Positions 51,644 through 59,483 of a stretch of 59,483 bases of DNA are shown here, one piece after another. Under the pieces are notes generated by a model, which saw only the letters and a list, made by a program, of their open reading frames with translations, searched no databases and was not told the origin of the DNA. The translations under genes were made by a program, and so were the position numbers. Source of the DNA: JAZLJD01 sp045617725. Its GTDB lineage: Bacteria > Bacillota > Clostridia > Lachnospirales > Lachnospiraceae. Every line of letters starts with the position of its first letter. The first letter of the stretch is position 1. Location: NCBI GenBank assembly GCA_045617725.1, contig JAZLJD010000062.1:1-59483 (forward strand), in the 5' to 3' direction.

Positions 51644-51805
51644 TGCTTCGGTTCTTAATTAACCGGACTTTATTGCTTGCCTCTTTTCGCGATAGCATAG
51701 ATTCAAAAATCCTCAGCGTAGCCCGCTACGCCTACGTTTTTTGAACTGTGCTCTCGCAAAAACATTCGGCGCAAAAAGTCCAGTTATTAAGAAACCGAAT
51801 CACTA
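51641..51805. repeat. 165-bp palindrome after galE
   Basis: TAGTGCTTCGGTTCTTAAT at the left pairs with ATTAAGAAACCGAATCACTA at the right, the next arms CCGGACTTT and AAAGTCCAG pair, and the centre is the perfect stem GCGTAGC-CC-GCTACGC (51716-51731). The flanks between are weaker inverted repeats. The sequence is unrelated to repeats A and B, but again the palindrome starts on a stop codon. It may be a bidirectional terminator or a miniature transposable element. Confidence 0.8.
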
Positions 51806-51829
51806 GGAAGATTATAAGGGGTAACCGAC

Positions 51830-52441
51830 ATGAAGATTTATGACATTTCACAGGAACTGTTTACATGCGCGGTGTTTCCGGGCGATGAGGCGCCGGAGCG
51901 CCGTGTGGTAGCATCGATTGAGAATGGCAGTATGTATAATCTGACGGCGCTTTCCATGTGCGCCCATAACGGGACACATGTGGATGCGCCGTATCATTTT
52001 TATAACGAGGGTCGCAAAATAGACGAGCTGAGTCTTTATAAGTGTGTGGGACTGTGCTTCGTTGTTTTTGTCGACGGATGCGTGAGCGGCGAGATGGCCC
52101 GCGAAATTGTGGCTCGAGCGAGAAGGACCGGCCGGGAAGAGGCAACCAAAAGGATTCTGATCGGCGGTAAGGCAACGGTGACACTCCCTGCGGCACAGGC
52201 ATTCGCAGAGGAGGGTGTGGTCCTTGTGGGCAATGAGTCGCAGACCGTGGGACCCTTGGAGGCACCGGCGCAGGTGCACTACGAACTTCTGGGGGCCGAG
52301 GTGGTGCTGCTCGAGGGAATTCGTCTTTCCGGCGTGCCGGAGGGCGTGTACTTTCTGAATGCGGCGCCGGTTAACTTGGGCGGTGCGGATGGTGCTCCGT
52401 GTCGCGCGATTTTGGTTGAGGGTAATTACGATGCAATATGA
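51830..52441 (+). CDS. Cyclase family (kynurenine formamidase-like) protein
   Basis: A 203-residue metal-dependent hydrolase of the cyclase/KynB superfamily. The metal-binding motif is CAHNGTHVDAPYHF near residue 45, preceded by the typical IYDISQELFT...FPGD opening. A conserved late region reads LLEGIRLSGVPEGVYFLNAAPVNLGG. Members hydrolyse formamides, lactones or related cyclic amides; the substrate is open. AAGGGG precedes the start. It overlaps the CinA-like gene by 11 nt, so they are co-translated. Confidence 0.9.
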   Translation: MKIYDISQELFTCAVFPGDEAPERRVVASIENGSMYNLTALSMCAHNGTHVDAPYHFYNEGRKIDELSLYKCVGLCFVVFVDGCVSGEMAREIVARARRTGREEATKRILIGGKATVTLPAAQAFAEEGVVLVGNESQTVGPLEAPAQVHYELLGAEVVLLEGIRLSGVPEGVYFLNAAPVNLGGADGAPCRAILVEGNYDAI

Positions 52442-52892
52442 TGAGATGGCTGTGAGAGAGGCGTACCGGAAACTGACGCAGCTCTTTATAGAGAAGAATT
52501 GGACGGTTTCGACGATGGAATCGGCAACCGGCGGGCAGATTGCTTCGCTGTTTACAGATACGCCGGGGGCGTCGGCCGTCTTAAAGGGCGCTTTTGTGAC
52601 CTATTGCGACGAGGCCAAGATTATGCAGGGGGTTCCGGCGGAGACGATTGCGGAACACACGGTGTACTCGAAGGAGACGGCGGCAGCGATGGCGCGCGCG
52701 TGCCAAAAAGCATACGACTCCAGTATCGGAATCGGCGTAACCGGGCAGCTTCCCGGCCGTGTTTTCTATGCGATTGCGTGGGGCGTTGAGATGCGCACCG
52801 CTTATGTTGATATTGAGGCGCAGGAGTCCAGATTGCTCGAGAAGATGGGCGTTGCAGGCGCTGTGGCCGAGGCTGTGATGCAGTTCGTTTAA
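52431..52892 (+). CDS. CinA C-terminal domain protein
   Basis: A 153-residue protein matching the stand-alone CinA C-terminal domain (nicotinamide-nucleotide amidohydrolase, PncC). It has WTVSTMESATGGQIASLFTD with the catalytic Ser-Thr-Gly region, FVTYCDEAKI and VYSKETAAAMA. The later IxGPGG-like motif is replaced by GIGVTGQLPGRVFYAI, so the active site differs from standard PncC. The start lies inside the preceding gene. It is probably a pyridine-nucleotide salvage enzyme or a diverged relative. Confidence 0.8.
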   Translation: MQYDEMAVREAYRKLTQLFIEKNWTVSTMESATGGQIASLFTDTPGASAVLKGAFVTYCDEAKIMQGVPAETIAEHTVYSKETAAAMARACQKAYDSSIGIGVTGQLPGRVFYAIAWGVEMRTAYVDIEAQESRLLEKMGVAGAVAEAVMQFV

Positions 52893-52994
52893 GGCCTGTC
52901 GGCAGTAGTTGTGGCGCTTGTTTTGTACAATATTCACAAACTTTTTTGAGTTTGCCGTGCGTTGTTGTTATTAAAAAAAGTATATGGTAGATTG

Positions 52995-53029
52995 GAGTCA
53001 GGCAGAGTTTCAAAGCCTGACTCTTTCTT
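52995..53029 (+). terminator. Rho-independent terminator after the CinA-like gene
   Basis: GAGTCAGGC (52995-53003) pairs perfectly with GCCTGACTC (53015-53023), followed by TTTCTTT. A second hairpin, ATCCTGC/GCAGGAT with an inner AAATT/AATTT (53084-53117), sits between it and the next gene and lacks a T-run. Nothing else was seen in the gap. Confidence 0.75.
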
Positions 53030-53164
53030 TGAGCCGGGGTCTACATTCTTTTTGGCGCAAGCCGTCTAAATCATTTCTTGAAAATCCTGCTGAAATTTCA
53101 ATTCAATTTAGCAGGATAGGATGGAGTGCCGTACTTCCTGCGTATTAATCCTGGGAGGAAGTAT

Positions 53165-53503
53165 ATGACGGAAAACAGAGAAGTAAAAAGTGATGTATTC
53201 TCCATGTTGATGGAGAATAAAGAGAATGCGCTTGCGGTGTACAATGCGCTGAACGGGTCGGAGGTGAAGAAAGCGATGACATTGGATCAGACTTGGGAAT
53301 ATAGAGAGAAACTGATAAGGCGCGATGAGAGAGCGGAAGGTAGAGCAGAAGGTAGAGCAGAAGGTAGAGCAGAAGGTAGAGCGGAAGGGCTGTCGGAAGG
53401 CAGACGCGAGGCTTTGGAGCAGATGGCGGCTGTGTTACGGAAGCGGGGCTTCAGCGAGGAAGAGATAGAGCAGGCTATTCGGGAAGTGGAAGAAATCAAG
53501 TAG
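53165..53503 (+). pseudogene. Internally deleted Rpn-type PD-(D/E)XK nuclease/transposase
   Basis: A 112-residue frame. The first ~35 residues (EVKSDVFSMLMENKENALAVYNALNGS) match the start of Rpn/PD-(D/E)XK transposase-family proteins common in Lachnospiraceae. The last part (repeated GRAE units, then EALEQMAAVLRKRGFSEEEIEQAI) matches their C-terminus. The ~150-250-residue nuclease core with its catalytic acids is missing, so it is an internally deleted relic, although the frame is intact. Four to five near-identical 12-bp units (GGTAGAGCAGAA) encode the GRAE repeat at 53336-53390. GGAGGA precedes the start. Confidence 0.7.
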
Positions 53504-53523
53504 TTCGGCGGAGGGAGAATGGT

Positions 53524-54300
53524 ATGTTAACAGCAGATTATTACAAGGAGATATTCAAGCGGAAGTCCTTTCATCTGTTTCGCGGATGTGGGGATGCGCG
53601 TGTTTCGGAAGAAGAATTGCAGGAAATCTGCGAGGCGTACGAGCAGTTTGAAAGCCTATATCCGGAGATTAAGACGGTACTGAGAATTGTACCGGCGGAT
53701 AAAGTGAATTTTAAGCGGGATGCGGAATACTGCCTCATGATTTATTCGGAGAAAAAGGAGAACTACCTGCTGAACGCCGGATATATCGGGGAGCAACTGG
53801 ATTTGTTTTTGGCACGGAAGAACATCGGGGCGCTGTGGTACGGAATCGGAAAGCCGGACGAAGCGATGTATGACGGGCTTTCGTATGTGATTATGATCGC
53901 AATTCACAAGATAAGCGACGAGACGATGTTCCGAAAGGATATGTTTAAGTCAAAACGCAAGAAACTCGAGGAAACCTGGAGCGGGGAGACGCTGGGCGTG
54001 GGCGAGATTGCCATGTATGCCCCCAGTGCCTGCAATTCACAGCCCTGGTTTGTGCAGAACGAGGCCGGCCTGCTCACGGTGGAACGTCTTCACAAAAGCA
54101 GTAAAGTCGGCTTGATGCTGCCGTCCGTTTCGTTTTTCTATAACCGCATCGACATGGGCATTTACCTGTGTTTCCTTGAAATATGCCTGGCCCAAAAGCA
54201 ACTTGCGGCCGAGCGGACGCTGTTTCCGGATGAAGAGAATGTCTCCAAAAGCAAGGTAGCGGAATACAGACTTATGGGGACGGGGGTTTCTGACACATAA
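53524..54300 (+). CDS. Nitroreductase-like protein with repeat-encoded end
   Basis: A 258-residue protein resembling the putative TM nitroreductase group. The flavin-site-like block is GEIAMYAPSACNSQPWFVQNE, preceded by IGEQLDLFLARKNIGALWYG. It would use FMN and NAD(P)H to reduce an unknown substrate. The C-terminus after VAEYRLM reads GTGVSDT and the stop, all encoded by repeat A, so the original end is lost. Its coding sequence ends inside a palindrome shared with the convergent GGDEF gene. The start follows GGAGGG. Confidence 0.75.
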   Translation: MLTADYYKEIFKRKSFHLFRGCGDARVSEEELQEICEAYEQFESLYPEIKTVLRIVPADKVNFKRDAEYCLMIYSEKKENYLLNAGYIGEQLDLFLARKNIGALWYGIGKPDEAMYDGLSYVIMIAIHKISDETMFRKDMFKSKRKKLEETWSGETLGVGEIAMYAPSACNSQPWFVQNEAGLLTVERLHKSSKVGLMLPSVSFFYNRIDMGIYLCFLEICLAQKQLAAERTLFPDEENVSKSKVAEYRLMGTGVSDT

Positions 54301-54458
54301 AAGCGCTAAAGCGGCGTGTTTGTCGGCCGAGGCGAGAAACAATTCCATATAGGGCGAATCGATTCACGGAGTGTGATTCGTCTCTATATGGAATTGTTCG
54401 AGCGAGGCCGGCAGGCACGTCGCTTTAGTGCTTTAATGTGTCAGACCCCCCCGTCCCC
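54276..54458. repeat. Short composite palindrome, copy 3 (A-outer stem-A')
   Basis: Repeat A begins at 54276 inside the nitroreductase-like gene, and the inverted copy ends at 54458, seven bases before the stop codon of the convergent GGDEF gene. Between them is only the outer stem of the core: CAATTCCATATAGGGCGAATCG faces GATTCGTCTCTATATGGAATTG. The inner core seen in copies 1 and 2 is absent. This suggests that the core was lost from or never gained by this copy. Confidence 0.88.
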
Positions 54459-54464
54459 GCTAGT

Positions 54465-55154
54465 TCACACGTCGTATTTTTTGAGGAGCATGTCGAGGGC
54501 TTCACGCAGGAGGACCGCTTCGCCGATTCCTTCCGATTTCGCAAGCTTGGTGAGAGCCTTCAGCTGGTCGGCCGTGTAGTGGCTGGTCTTGGGAACCATC
54601 TTCTCTTCCTTGGCGAGAGCGACTTTGTTGCGGCCGTTTACCTTGGCACGATAAAGAGCACTTTCCGCCTTGCGAATCAATTCGGGAACACGGGTTGCAT
54701 CCTCAAATGCAGTCGCGATGCCGATGGAAATCGTAGACTTGGAGCCGTCGGGTTGGGTGATGTCGAGTGTATTACGCAGAGCTTCCATGAGCAGGAAGAC
54801 TTCCTCTTTCTCCATGTTGCAGTTGAAAATAATACCGAATTCGTCACCACCGAAGCGATAGATGGAAGCGCCCTCGGGCAGACCGGCCTGAATGTGCTGG
54901 CAGCACTCGATGAGAACGCGGTCACCTTCCTCATATCCGAAGGTATCGTTGATGGCCATGAAGTGATCGAAATCGAACAAAGCGATGATGATGGGAGTAG
55001 CAGGGTCGCCGCCATCCATCAGAGCAAGCAGGTCTTTCTCAAAAGCGTTCCCAACGGGGAAGCCGAGAACATCGTTTACATGATTGTGATGTGCAGCATT
55101 GGAAGCACCCGCTTCCGCAACAACATGGTCTTTCGTAGTTTTTAATGTAGGCAT
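54465..55154 (-). CDS. GGDEF diguanylate cyclase with ribbon-helix-helix tail
   Basis: A 229-residue soluble protein. Residues ~55-185 are a GGDEF domain with FDFDHFMAINDTFGYEEGD and an intact YRFGGDEFGII (GGDEF at 102-106), so c-di-GMP synthesis is expected. No RxxD inhibitory site is evident before the motif. The C-terminal ~38 residues (YTADQLKALTKLAKSEGIGEAVLLREALDMLLKKY) match the helix-turn-helix half of CopG/ribbon-helix-helix DNA-binding domains. This gives a cyclase that may bind DNA. A perfect 11-bp-arm dyad sits 24 bp upstream of the start. GGAGATT precedes the ATG. Confidence 0.85.
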   Translation of the reverse strand: MPTLKTTKDHVVAEAGASNAAHHNHVNDVLGFPVGNAFEKDLLALMDGGDPATPIIIALFDFDHFMAINDTFGYEEGDRVLIECCQHIQAGLPEGASIYRFGGDEFGIIFNCNMEKEEVFLLMEALRNTLDITQPDGSKSTISIGIATAFEDATRVPELIRKAESALYRAKVNGRNKVALAKEEKMVPKTSHYTADQLKALTKLAKSEGIGEAVLLREALDMLLKKYDV

Positions 55155-55177
55155 AAATGAATCTCCTTTCTGAGATA

Positions 55178-55206
55178 GCCAATATTATCTGCGAAATAAT
55201 ATTGGC
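55178..55206. promoter_or_regulatory. Dyad operator between the GGDEF and ABC genes
   Basis: GCCAATATTAT (55178-55188) and ATAATATTGGC (55196-55206) are perfect inverted arms 7 bp apart. A second related dyad, TATTATTT-TGG-AAATAATA, spans 55256-55274, just before the ABC gene. Repeated AATATT-rich boxes fill the gap between the divergent genes. They are natural targets for the predicted ribbon-helix-helix domain. Confidence 0.65.
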
Positions 55207-55295
55207 AATGCAATATTGTTAGGTACATATTAACACAATAATATAATGCGTCAAGTATTATTTTGGAAATAATATCGCGACATAAGAGGAATCCT

Positions 55296-57182
55296 ATGAA
55301 TAAAAAGAAAAATGACAGTGAAATTTCCAAAAGCAGGGCCCTTCTGAATACGCTGTATTCCCTGAAACTGCTTTGGCAGATTTCGCCGGCCGTGGTCATC
55401 CACAGCTGCATAACCCATATCGTAAGCTACTTTGAGTGGCTGTTTTACAGCGCCTTTTTCCTGGTTTACGTGGTCAACGGCCTGGAAAGCGGCGAAGAAT
55501 TCAAGCGCATGATGGTTTTTGTCGGTATTACGGCAAGCGTTTTCATCTGCATAAACATCTATTACGCGTACATCCACGGCAAGTTCTCCCAGGAATCGGC
55601 CGCCAAAGTGAATAACGGGCTCTACAAAAGATTGCTCAAAAAGGCCGTAAACGTGGAACTGAGCTGCTTTGAAAACTCCGAGTTCTACGACAAGTACACC
55701 TTGGCGATGGAGCAGGCCGATACGCGCCTTTTGGAAACCGTCGACTCCTTCTTCGGCATTGTTTTTGGCTTCCTGGCGAGCATATTCGCGTTTGTTTACA
55801 TGTACAGCGTGGATCCCTATTCGATTCTGTTCATCGTGTTCCCCATCATCGGCAACTTCGTGTTCAACCGCCTGGTGCAGAAACTCAACTACAAACGTAA
55901 CGTCGATATGACGAAAGAACGCCGCACCATCGCGTACATCAACCGAGTCATGTACCTGCCCGAGTACGCCAAGGAAATGCGACTGACGGACGTCTTCAAA
56001 CTCCTGCACCGCCAGTACAGCGATGCCATCAAGGGCATAGTGGGCAAGGCCAAAAAGTATCGTCTGAAGGGCATGGTTTTTCATTGGTTCTACGTAAACT
56101 TCACCTTCACCTTCATTTTTGAAGGCATGATGATATACGGCGCGTATCGTGCGATTGTTTCGCAGACGCTTACGCTGGCACAGCTCGCAGTCATCACCAG
56201 TATGATGGTTACGACCACCTGGGTGCTGATCGGCTTCACTGACAGCATTACGGCCGGCTTTAAGAACGGTCTGTTCATTGAATACCTGCGTTCGTTCCTT
56301 GAATATAAGGAGCAGATTCCGGAGGATTATGAAGGTGCCGATCCCGGAGACCGAATCGAGTCGCTGGAATTTTGCGATGTCTCTTTTTCCTATAAGGATC
56401 AGAAGGTGCTTGACCACATGAATCTCAGCTTCAAGGCCGGGGAAACCTACGCGCTGGTCGGCCATAACGGCGCCGGCAAGACGACGCTCATCAAGCTTTT
56501 GCTGCGATTCTACGACCCGACCGAGGGCGTGATTCGTTTAAACGGCCGCGACATAAGGGAATACAATCTGCAGAAGTACCGGGCACTTTTTGCCACGGCC
56601 TTCCAGGACAATCGCGTGTTCTCCATGTCGGTGGCGGACAATGTTCTTATGTGTGAGAACGGCCACATGACGGAATCGGAGGCCAAAGAGAAAGTGAGCG
56701 AGGCCCTCAAACTGGCTCTCGTTTACGACCGAATCATGGAACTGCCGCACGGAATGGACACCACGCTTACGAGGGAGTTTGACGACGAGGGCGCACTGCT
56801 CTCGGGCGGCGAAACCCAGAAGGTGGTAGTAGCCAGGGCCTTTGTCCGGGAGAGCCCCTTCAAGGTATTCGACGAGCCTTCGAGCGCCCTGGACCCGATT
56901 GCCGAATACAATCTTTTTGAAAATATCAAGAATCACTGTTCCGGAGACGGTCGGATTCTTGTGTTCATTTCCCACAGACTTTCTTCCATGCGCAGTGCGG
57001 ACCACATTTATCTTCTAAAGGACGGCTGCGTGAAAGAGAGCGGAAATCATGCCGAACTCATAAAACTGGGCGGCATTTACGCCGACATGTACGAGAAGCA
57101 GGCACGCAATTATCTGGCGGATGCTACCTATCGGGCAGCGTCGGAAGTCGCAGAAATCCGCCTCGAGGAGGTGCCGGTATGA
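55296..57182 (+). CDS. ABC exporter half-transporter, first subunit
   Basis: A 628-residue fusion of a six-helix membrane domain (residues ~30-320) and an ATPase domain. The nucleotide-binding part has GHNGAGKTTLIKLLLRFYDP, LLSGGETQKVVVARAF and FKVFDEPSSALDP, all intact. With the next gene it forms a heterodimeric exporter. ATG 55296, after AGAGGAATCC, is preferred to an upstream start that lies inside the dyad. The two genes overlap by four bases. The substrate could be a peptide, lipid or drug. Confidence 0.92.
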   Translation: MNKKKNDSEISKSRALLNTLYSLKLLWQISPAVVIHSCITHIVSYFEWLFYSAFFLVYVVNGLESGEEFKRMMVFVGITASVFICINIYYAYIHGKFSQESAAKVNNGLYKRLLKKAVNVELSCFENSEFYDKYTLAMEQADTRLLETVDSFFGIVFGFLASIFAFVYMYSVDPYSILFIVFPIIGNFVFNRLVQKLNYKRNVDMTKERRTIAYINRVMYLPEYAKEMRLTDVFKLLHRQYSDAIKGIVGKAKKYRLKGMVFHWFYVNFTFTFIFEGMMIYGAYRAIVSQTLTLAQLAVITSMMVTTTWVLIGFTDSITAGFKNGLFIEYLRSFLEYKEQIPEDYEGADPGDRIESLEFCDVSFSYKDQKVLDHMNLSFKAGETYALVGHNGAGKTTLIKLLLRFYDPTEGVIRLNGRDIREYNLQKYRALFATAFQDNRVFSMSVADNVLMCENGHMTESEAKEKVSEALKLALVYDRIMELPHGMDTTLTREFDDEGALLSGGETQKVVVARAFVRESPFKVFDEPSSALDPIAEYNLFENIKNHCSGDGRILVFISHRLSSMRSADHIYLLKDGCVKESGNHAELIKLGGIYADMYEKQARNYLADATYRAASEVAEIRLEEVPV

Positions 57183-58963
57183 AAAAAATAATGAATAATC
57201 ATATGTTCCTTTGGAAGCTTTGCTTCAAGACCTGTCCGGGCTTCATGCTCTACACCATTTTCGATGCCTTCCGATATCGCTTCATGATTTTCGTCGAACA
57301 TACCCTGGGTATTCGCTACGTCCTGCACTGTGCGGAGTACGGCGAACCGTTCTGGAAGGCCCTGGTGTTCGTTTGTGCGATTGCGGTCATCATTTTTCTC
57401 CTGATGATTCCGGACGGATACTATCAGCATTATTCGCAACAGGTTTGCATTCCGAAGCTGCAGAAGGCGCTGAAGGACCGCATGTTTGAGAAGGCCGCAC
57501 AGCTCGATTTGAACTGCTACGACGACCCGGAATACTACAATGAGTTTGTGCTTGCGGTTTCCGAATCGGAGAATTCCATTTCCCGTTTTCTCGCAACCAT
57601 TCACAACGCAACGGAGAGCCTTACGTCGATTCTGTCGCTGGGACTTTTTTACCTGTTTGTGGATTGGAAGGGCATTATTTTTGTCACCGTAAGCTTCGTA
57701 CTACGGTTGCTTCTGTCAAAGCGCCTCAACAAGGTGAATTATGATGTGCGTATTGCCGTCAACCGCGACGAACGCAAGCGAAATTATGTCAGCCGTATTT
57801 TCTATCTGAAGGATTACGCCAAGGAGCTTCGTATGCACCACGGCGTCGGCGAATATCTGGAGGATGAGTTTACAAAGGCCAATGAAAATATCGTAAAAAC
57901 CAACGAGAAGGCTTCGAAGAAACGTATGTGGCTTAGGTTTGCGCGGGTTTACCTTGTGGGCGATTTCATCACGGACGTGTTGTACGTTACTTACCTTATT
58001 TACAGTGCGGCTGTTCTTAAGACCATCGATTACAGTAATGCGGTCGTGCTCTTTAACAACCAGGGCAGTCTCCGCGGCGGTATGAACATGCTTGCGGACC
58101 TGTTCATGCAGGGACATGAAAACAGTCTGTACATCGATAAGATACGGTCGTTTTTGGCATATGAATCGAAGATCGAAAAGCGCGGAGGCGCGGAGGTGCC
58201 GAGTGGAATCGGGGCTCTGTCGCTTAAGCATGTTTCCTTTAGGTACCGCGAGGACATGCCGAATACGCTTTCGGATATCTCACTGGATGTTAAGCCCGGC
58301 GAGCACATTGCGATTGTCGGATATAACGGCGCGGGTAAGACGACGCTGATTAAGCTTTTGATGAAGCTCTACGAGCCGAGCGAAGGAACGATTGAGTATC
58401 ACAGCCAAAATATTGCATCGTACGATCCGAAGGATTACAGACGGCGAATCGGCGTTGTTTTCCAGGATTTCCAGCTCTACGGAGCACTTCTGTCCGAGAA
58501 TGTTGTTATGGATGATTATGCCAAAGACAAACTTGCGGAGAGCGAGGGTGCAATTACGGGAGCTCTTGAAAGAGCGGGCTTTGGAACGAAACTGGCGTCC
58601 TTAAATGACGGACTTATGACGGTTGTCACGACCGAGTTTGATGAGAACGGAGTGGATTTCTCGGGCGGCGAAAGCCAGAAGATAGCGATATCCCGTGCCT
58701 TTTATAAGGATGCGGACATCCTGATTATGGACGAACCCTCCAGTGCTCTGGACCCGATTGCCGAGTACGAGCTGAACAAAGCAATGGAGGCGGCTGCGGA
58801 GGGCAAGACCGTATTCTACATTTCGCATCGTCTTTCCACCACACGCTACGCGGACCGCATCATTATGCTGGAACGCGGCCGCATCATCGAGGAGGGCTCC
58901 CACGCCGAGCTCCTCGCCCTGAACGGCAAGTACGCCGAAATGTGGCGCCTGCAATCCATTTAG
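57179..58963 (+). CDS. ABC exporter half-transporter, second subunit
   Basis: A 594-residue partner with the same layout: membrane domain ~20-330, then ATPase with GYNGAGKTTLIKLLMKLYEP, VDFSGGESQKIAISRAF and ILIMDEPSSALDP. Both subunits keep the Walker B Glu, so there is no obvious degenerate site. The pair is divergent from the GGDEF gene and shares its dyad-containing control region, which suggests a common regulator. Its stop (TAG) shares its last base with repeat B of the right-edge element. Confidence 0.92.
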   Translation: MKKIMNNHMFLWKLCFKTCPGFMLYTIFDAFRYRFMIFVEHTLGIRYVLHCAEYGEPFWKALVFVCAIAVIIFLLMIPDGYYQHYSQQVCIPKLQKALKDRMFEKAAQLDLNCYDDPEYYNEFVLAVSESENSISRFLATIHNATESLTSILSLGLFYLFVDWKGIIFVTVSFVLRLLLSKRLNKVNYDVRIAVNRDERKRNYVSRIFYLKDYAKELRMHHGVGEYLEDEFTKANENIVKTNEKASKKRMWLRFARVYLVGDFITDVLYVTYLIYSAAVLKTIDYSNAVVLFNNQGSLRGGMNMLADLFMQGHENSLYIDKIRSFLAYESKIEKRGGAEVPSGIGALSLKHVSFRYREDMPNTLSDISLDVKPGEHIAIVGYNGAGKTTLIKLLMKLYEPSEGTIEYHSQNIASYDPKDYRRRIGVVFQDFQLYGALLSENVVMDDYAKDKLAESEGAITGALERAGFGTKLASLNDGLMTVVTTEFDENGVDFSGGESQKIAISRAFYKDADILIMDEPSSALDPIAEYELNKAMEAAAEGKTVFYISHRLSTTRYADRIIMLERGRIIEEGSHAELLALNGKYAEMWRLQSI

Positions 58964-59483
58964 GGACGTTCCTTTTGTCACGAGGATGTGTACTTTGTCA
59001 CGCGGAGTGTCCCTTGTCACGGTTACATCAAAAAACGGCTCCCCACGGGCCGGACGAGAACAATTTCATATAGGGACGAATCACATTCGCAGATAGGTAT
59101 GCGTTTGGGAAGCGGATTCTGGAAGCGCAATTAAGTAAATCGTACGGCTCCCCCGGGCCGGGCGAGAACAATTTCATATAGGGTGAAGCACACTCCGAGT
59201 TATGCGTTTGAGCAGAATTACGGAAGCGTAATTAAAGAAAATATACGGTTCCCCCGGGCCGGGCGAGAACAATTTCATATAGAGACGAATCACATTCCGA
59301 GTTATGGTTTTCTAAGTGTTTTGCATAGTTTTTCTGCAAGGTACGCAACCGGCCTCTACGCGCCGTCCGTGTCGCGTATCGGCCTCGCCCGACCATCCGG
59401 GTCGGCCGTTGCTGCGTGCTTACAAAACACTAAGAAAACCTATAACTCTCCATGAATCGATTCACCCTATATGAATTGCTCCT
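58963..59483. repeat. Composite palindrome, copy 4, with inverted core (cut by window edge)
   Basis: Starts with repeat B (GGGACGTTCCTTTTGTCAC and a second unit). It then carries three copies of the outer stem CGGCTCCCC...GGGCCGG...GAGAACAATTTCATATAGG starting at about 59036, 59145 and 59246, spaced ~100-110 bp. From 59306 to the edge lies the inner core in reverse orientation relative to copies 1 and 2: its reverse complement reads TTTTCTTAGTGTTTTG...GCAACGGCCGACCCGGATGG as in copy 1. The element thus has amplified left ends and a flipped core. The right arm lies beyond the window. Confidence 0.88.

Noticed and set aside
55155..55295. c-di-GMP riboswitch ahead of the ABC exporter
   Set aside because: The region is AT-rich with simple dyads and lacks the GEMM-type conserved loops, so protein operators are the better reading.

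Overview
The window reads as chromosome of a low-to-mid GC Gram-positive, most likely a Clostridia member of the Lachnospiraceae type (inference). The support is strong AGGAGG-type ribosome sites, lipoprotein signal peptides, a class B sortase remnant, a PadR-DUF1700-DUF4097 operon, a CpsB/C/D tyrosine phosphatase/kinase set and many hybrid sensor kinases. No tRNA, rRNA, CRISPR array, complete insertion sequence or prophage was seen.

Layout. 0.1-4.3 kb: hybrid histidine kinase, then padR-DUF1700-DUF4097 with a dyad over the promoter. 4.3-9.3 kb: truncated sortase, a structured hairpin block, an orphan galactofuranose-type sugar-binding lipoprotein, a small anchored protein with a toxin-like domain, a MraY paralogue and a reverse-strand SGNH hydrolase. 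9.5-15.0 kb: YgjP-like metallopeptidase, MATE exporter and a three-gene sensor/kinase/NarL regulator unit. 15.1-20.6 kb: a 1283-residue cysteine-rich surface protein with eight 26-residue repeats, then DUF4230 and membrane proteins. 21.1-28.1 kb: aromatic amino-acid operon (DAHP synthase, tyrA, aroB, aroA, aroC, chorismate mutase, aroE-aroK fusion) preceded by a leader peptide with six tyrosine codons and a terminator, a textbook-like attenuator. 28.1-40.8 kb: aldo/keto reductase, histidine phosphatase, YccF, PseI, Gfo/Idh, PrsW, a giant two-SBP hybrid kinase, and several zinc-ribbon membrane proteins. 40.8-48.3 kb: sbcDC and a reverse-strand esterase/5'-nucleotidase fusion lipoprotein. 48.4-51.6 kb: capsule regulation genes and galE. 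51.8-59.0 kb: cyclase-family enzyme, CinA-like amidase, a degraded Rpn-type nuclease, a nitroreductase-like protein, a GGDEF protein with a predicted ribbon-helix-helix tail, and a heterodimeric ABC exporter.

The most unusual feature is a family of composite palindromes built from two short G-rich repeats (A: GGGGACGGGGGTTTCTGACA...; B: GGGGACGTTCCTTTTGTCAC...) nested around a larger imperfectly palindromic core. They start on, inside or within a few bases of stop codons, and fill whole gaps between convergent genes. In three genes repeat A supplies the last codons and the stop, giving the shared tail GTGVS(D/V)T. One copy at the right edge has its core inverted. A second hidden pattern is a four-unit array of CATCG-N23-CGATG with a 62-63 bp period between the membrane-protein gene and the aromatic operon.
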